DNA of 64,000 nucleotides from Rhizobium giardinii bv. giardinii H152 (lineage in GTDB: Bacteria; Pseudomonadota; Alphaproteobacteria; Rhizobiales; Rhizobiaceae), in NCBI RefSeq assembly GCF_000379605.1, contig NZ_KB902578.1, positions 222,291 through 286,290 on the forward strand, written 5' to 3'. A program made the position numbers and the translations under genes. Shown here in pieces: positions 62,064-64,000 of this stretch. The notes under the pieces were generated by a model. It saw nothing but the letters and a program-made list of their open reading frames with translations. It ran no database searches and was not told where the DNA came from. Within the stretch, counting starts at the first letter, position 1. Every line of letters starts with the position of its first letter.

Positions 62064-62639
62064 TCAGCCCTTGATATTGGCTGCATCGATCCAGCCAATG
62101 TTTCCATCGTTGCGTCGATAGACGATATTCAACTGCTCATTGCCGGGGCTACGGAACATCAGGACGGGTTCGTCTGTCATGTCGAGCGCCATCACGGCGT
62201 TTGCGACAGACATCGTCTTCAGCTGTTTTGAACTCTCCGCGACGATCGTCGGTGCATAGTTGTCCGGAAGCTCGTCGTCTTCGTCGGGCACTGAATCCAT
62301 CACGGTGTAGGCTACTTCGGCAAATCCTGTATGGCCATTGCCATTGTGGTGATCCTTGAGCTTGCGCTTGTACCGGCGGATGCGCTTGGCAATCCGCTCG
62401 GATGCCGCGTCGAACGCAGCTTGCGGGTCGTTCGCCTGGCCGTTGGCCTGCAAGGCGGCACCTGAATCCAGGTGAATCTTGCAATCGGCGCTGAAACGGG
62501 ATCCAGACTTTTCCACGGTGACCTGGCTTGAATATCCTCCGTCAAAATATTTGGTTACGGCCTGTTCGATCTGGTCTTCAATCCGCAGACGGAACGCTTC
62601 GCCGATTTCCATATGTTTACCGGATACACGCACACTCAT
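62064..62639 (-). CDS. hpf: Ribosome hibernation promoting factor, long form
   Basis: The 191-residue protein has an N-terminal HPF/RaiA domain (MSVRVSGKHMEIGEAFRLRIEDQIEQAVTKYF; about 1-105). A C-terminal dimerisation domain follows (MALDMTDEPVLMFRSPGNEQLNIVYRRNDGNIGWID). It dimerises 70S ribosomes in stationary phase. It lies between rpoN and ptsN. The 266-base gap upstream probably holds its promoter. Confidence 0.95.
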   Translation of the reverse strand: MSVRVSGKHMEIGEAFRLRIEDQIEQAVTKYFDGGYSSQVTVEKSGSRFSADCKIHLDSGAALQANGQANDPQAAFDAASERIAKRIRRYKRKLKDHHNGNGHTGFAEVAYTVMDSVPDEDDELPDNYAPTIVAESSKQLKTMSVANAVMALDMTDEPVLMFRSPGNEQLNIVYRRNDGNIGWIDAANIKG

Positions 62640-62905
62640 GGAGTTTCCTCTCTTTTCGTGATTTGCGCAGCCAGTCTATTCCAACCGCATCCGTCATCCA
62701 AGCATTTCACGCACGCAAACGAATTTTGCGTCAGAAGGGGCAGGATTTGGAGGGATATGCTTCAGGCAGGCTTGGTCCTCATGCCATTGCGGCCGCCAAA
62801 TACTCCCGGTTGTTCTAAAAGTCAAACGAAGAGTTAATAATACCGTGATCGCGGGGTTTCACACCTGTTGATCGCAGGGATAACGGGGATAAGCACCCCC
62901 TGGTC

Positions 62906-64000
62906 TCAGGCCGAGACCTTGGCCATTGCCCGTTTTTCGCGGCGCCGCTGGACAGAGGAGGGGATGTTCATCGCCTCCCGGTATTTCGCCACCGTCCGGC
63001 GGGCGATGTCGACGCCGCCCTTCTTCAGGATATCGACGATATCGTCGTCCGAAAGCACGGCGTCCGGGCTTTCCAGGAGGATCATGTTGCGGATGCGGTG
63101 ACGTACCGATTCCGCCGAGTGCCCGTCTCCACCCTCGGCTGATCCGATCGACACCGTGAAGAAATATTTGAGCTCGAACAGGCCGCGCGGCGTCAGCATG
63201 TATTTGTTCGATGTGACGCGGCTGACGGTCGATTCATGCATCTTGATGGCGTCGGCGACGGTCTTCAGGTTGAGCGGCCGCAGGTGGTCGACACCGTTGA
63301 CGAGGAAGGCGTCCTGCTGCCGAACGATCTCGGTCGCCACCTTCATGATCGTCTTGGCGCGCTGGTCGAGGCTGCGGGTCAGCCAGTTGGCCGTCTGCAG
63401 GCATTCGGCCAGGAAAGCATGGTCGGCGCTGTTCTTCGGCGCGTGGCGCGAAACGGTGGCGTAGTAGGTTTGGTTGACCAGCACCCGGGGAAGCGTATCC
63501 GGATTGAGCTCCACAGCCCAGCTGCCATCCTGCGCCGGGCGCACGACGATATCCGGGACGATGGCCTCCGATGGGCTTGTCTCGAAACTCGTGCCGGGCT
63601 TCGGATCGAGCTTGCGGATTTCCGCCAGCATGTCGATGAGGTCTTCTTCGTCGACGCCGCAAATGCGTTTCAGGCTGGCAAAGTCGCGCCGGGCAAGCAA
63701 TTCCAGGTTCTGGAGGAGCGCCGCCATGGCGGGGTCGAGCCGGTCGCGCAGGCGCAGTTGGATGGCGAGGCACTCGCTCAGCGTTCGCGCGAAAACACCG
63801 GGCGGATCGAGCTGCTGCAGGCTGTCGAGCACCCGCGCCACATCGGCCGTCGCGCAGCCCAGTCGCTCGCCGATCTCGCGGATATCGGCATGCAAGTAGC
63901 CGGCCTCGTCCAGTTGGTCGATCAGGTGCTGGGCAATCAGCCGGTCGGCCGCGCCATGGACGCTGAAGGGAACCTGTTCGTTGAGGAAATCGCGCAGCGT
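62906..64000 (-). CDS. rpoN: RNA polymerase sigma-54 factor (partial, 5' end beyond window)
   Basis: The 3' part of rpoN: 364 codons are visible and the frame is open to the window edge at a codon boundary (TLRDFLNEQVPF...). The core-binding domain is followed by the helix-turn-helix (MHESTVSRVTSNKYMLTPRG). The RpoN box is present as ARRTVAKYRE near the C-terminus. It directs transcription of nitrogen-regulated genes with enhancer-binding proteins. hpf and ptsN follow on the same strand. Confidence 0.95.
   Translation of the reverse strand, partial: TLRDFLNEQVPFSVHGAADRLIAQHLIDQLDEAGYLHADIREIGERLGCATADVARVLDSLQQLDPPGVFARTLSECLAIQLRLRDRLDPAMAALLQNLELLARRDFASLKRICGVDEEDLIDMLAEIRKLDPKPGTSFETSPSEAIVPDIVVRPAQDGSWAVELNPDTLPRVLVNQTYYATVSRHAPKNSADHAFLAECLQTANWLTRSLDQRAKTIMKVATEIVRQQDAFLVNGVDHLRPLNLKTVADAIKMHESTVSRVTSNKYMLTPRGLFELKYFFTVSIGSAEGGDGHSAESVRHRIRNMILLESPDAVLSDDDIVDILKKGGVDIARRTVAKYREAMNIPSSVQRRREKRAMAKVSA

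Overview
The window reads as a chromosomal segment of an alphaproteobacterium in the Rhizobiaceae (Rhizobium, Agrobacterium, Ensifer or Shinella type). The basis is the rpoN-hpf-ptsN, hrcA-grpE, rph-rdgB-hemW and dnaN-pmtA-pyrF neighbourhoods, a rhizobial-type phosphatidylethanolamine N-methyltransferase, a FzlA-type GST homolog, a complete ugpBAEC uptake operon and several families of rhizobial intergenic palindromes. Base composition is high GC and long antisense frames are common. No tRNA, rRNA or CRISPR array was seen.

Layout. 1-4.4 kb is accessory: an RTX-type calcium-binding protein, a DUF2277 protein and a class III cyclase fused to TolB-like and TPR regions. 4.4-9.0 kb is ugpBAEC on the minus strand. 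9.1-23.1 kb is mainly core: yraN-rsmI, dnaN, pmtA, pyrF, a secreted beta-helix protein, DUF1330, a complex I NDUFA9-like reductase, uppP, fzlA-queG-epimerase, an RlpA-like protein and an RsmB-like methyltransferase. 23.2-30.6 kb holds an imelysin / di-heme oxidoreductase / imelysin / DUF1513 cassette, interrupted by corA and carrying a palindromic repeat read in frame inside the di-heme gene. 30.6-34.3 kb carries an acetyltransferase, a thioesterase, an MTA/SAH nucleosidase and guaA.

The 3' end of guaA is an integration site. A 43-bp imperfect direct repeat of the guaA end recurs at 40.77 kb. The 6.5 kb between the copies contains a broken tyrosine integrase joined to a LysR fragment, a hydrolase, an SDR, a decayed cytochrome, a monooxygenase, an isochorismatase-like protein, a GST and an AraC regulator. 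Two copies of a shared 32-bp promoter motif lie upstream of the SDR and the GST. From 41 to 45.4 kb two further regulator/target pairs follow: TetR with an SDR, and LacI with a sugar MFS transporter.

45.4-52.4 kb holds ogt, a 2H phosphoesterase-like gene behind a promoter with a LexA-type GTTC-N7-GTTC box, a YffB/RHH/YbaK group, and two divergent MarR/target pairs (GST; EamA exporter) with visible paired operators. 52.4-57.4 kb is core: hemW, rdgB, a VOC gene and rph on one strand, hrcA and grpE on the other. 57.5-61.2 kb encodes a TPP-dependent enzyme, an aldonolactone oxidase and an SDR. The window ends with ptsN, hpf and the 3' part of rpoN.

The most notable signals are: the guaA-anchored island with its two-copy promoter motif; a 106-bp double-palindrome element in opposite orientations whose terminal TAA is the stop codon of both dnaN and the rsmB-like gene; the in-frame palindromic insertion in the di-heme oxidoreductase; and the SOS-type promoter of the 2H phosphoesterase.
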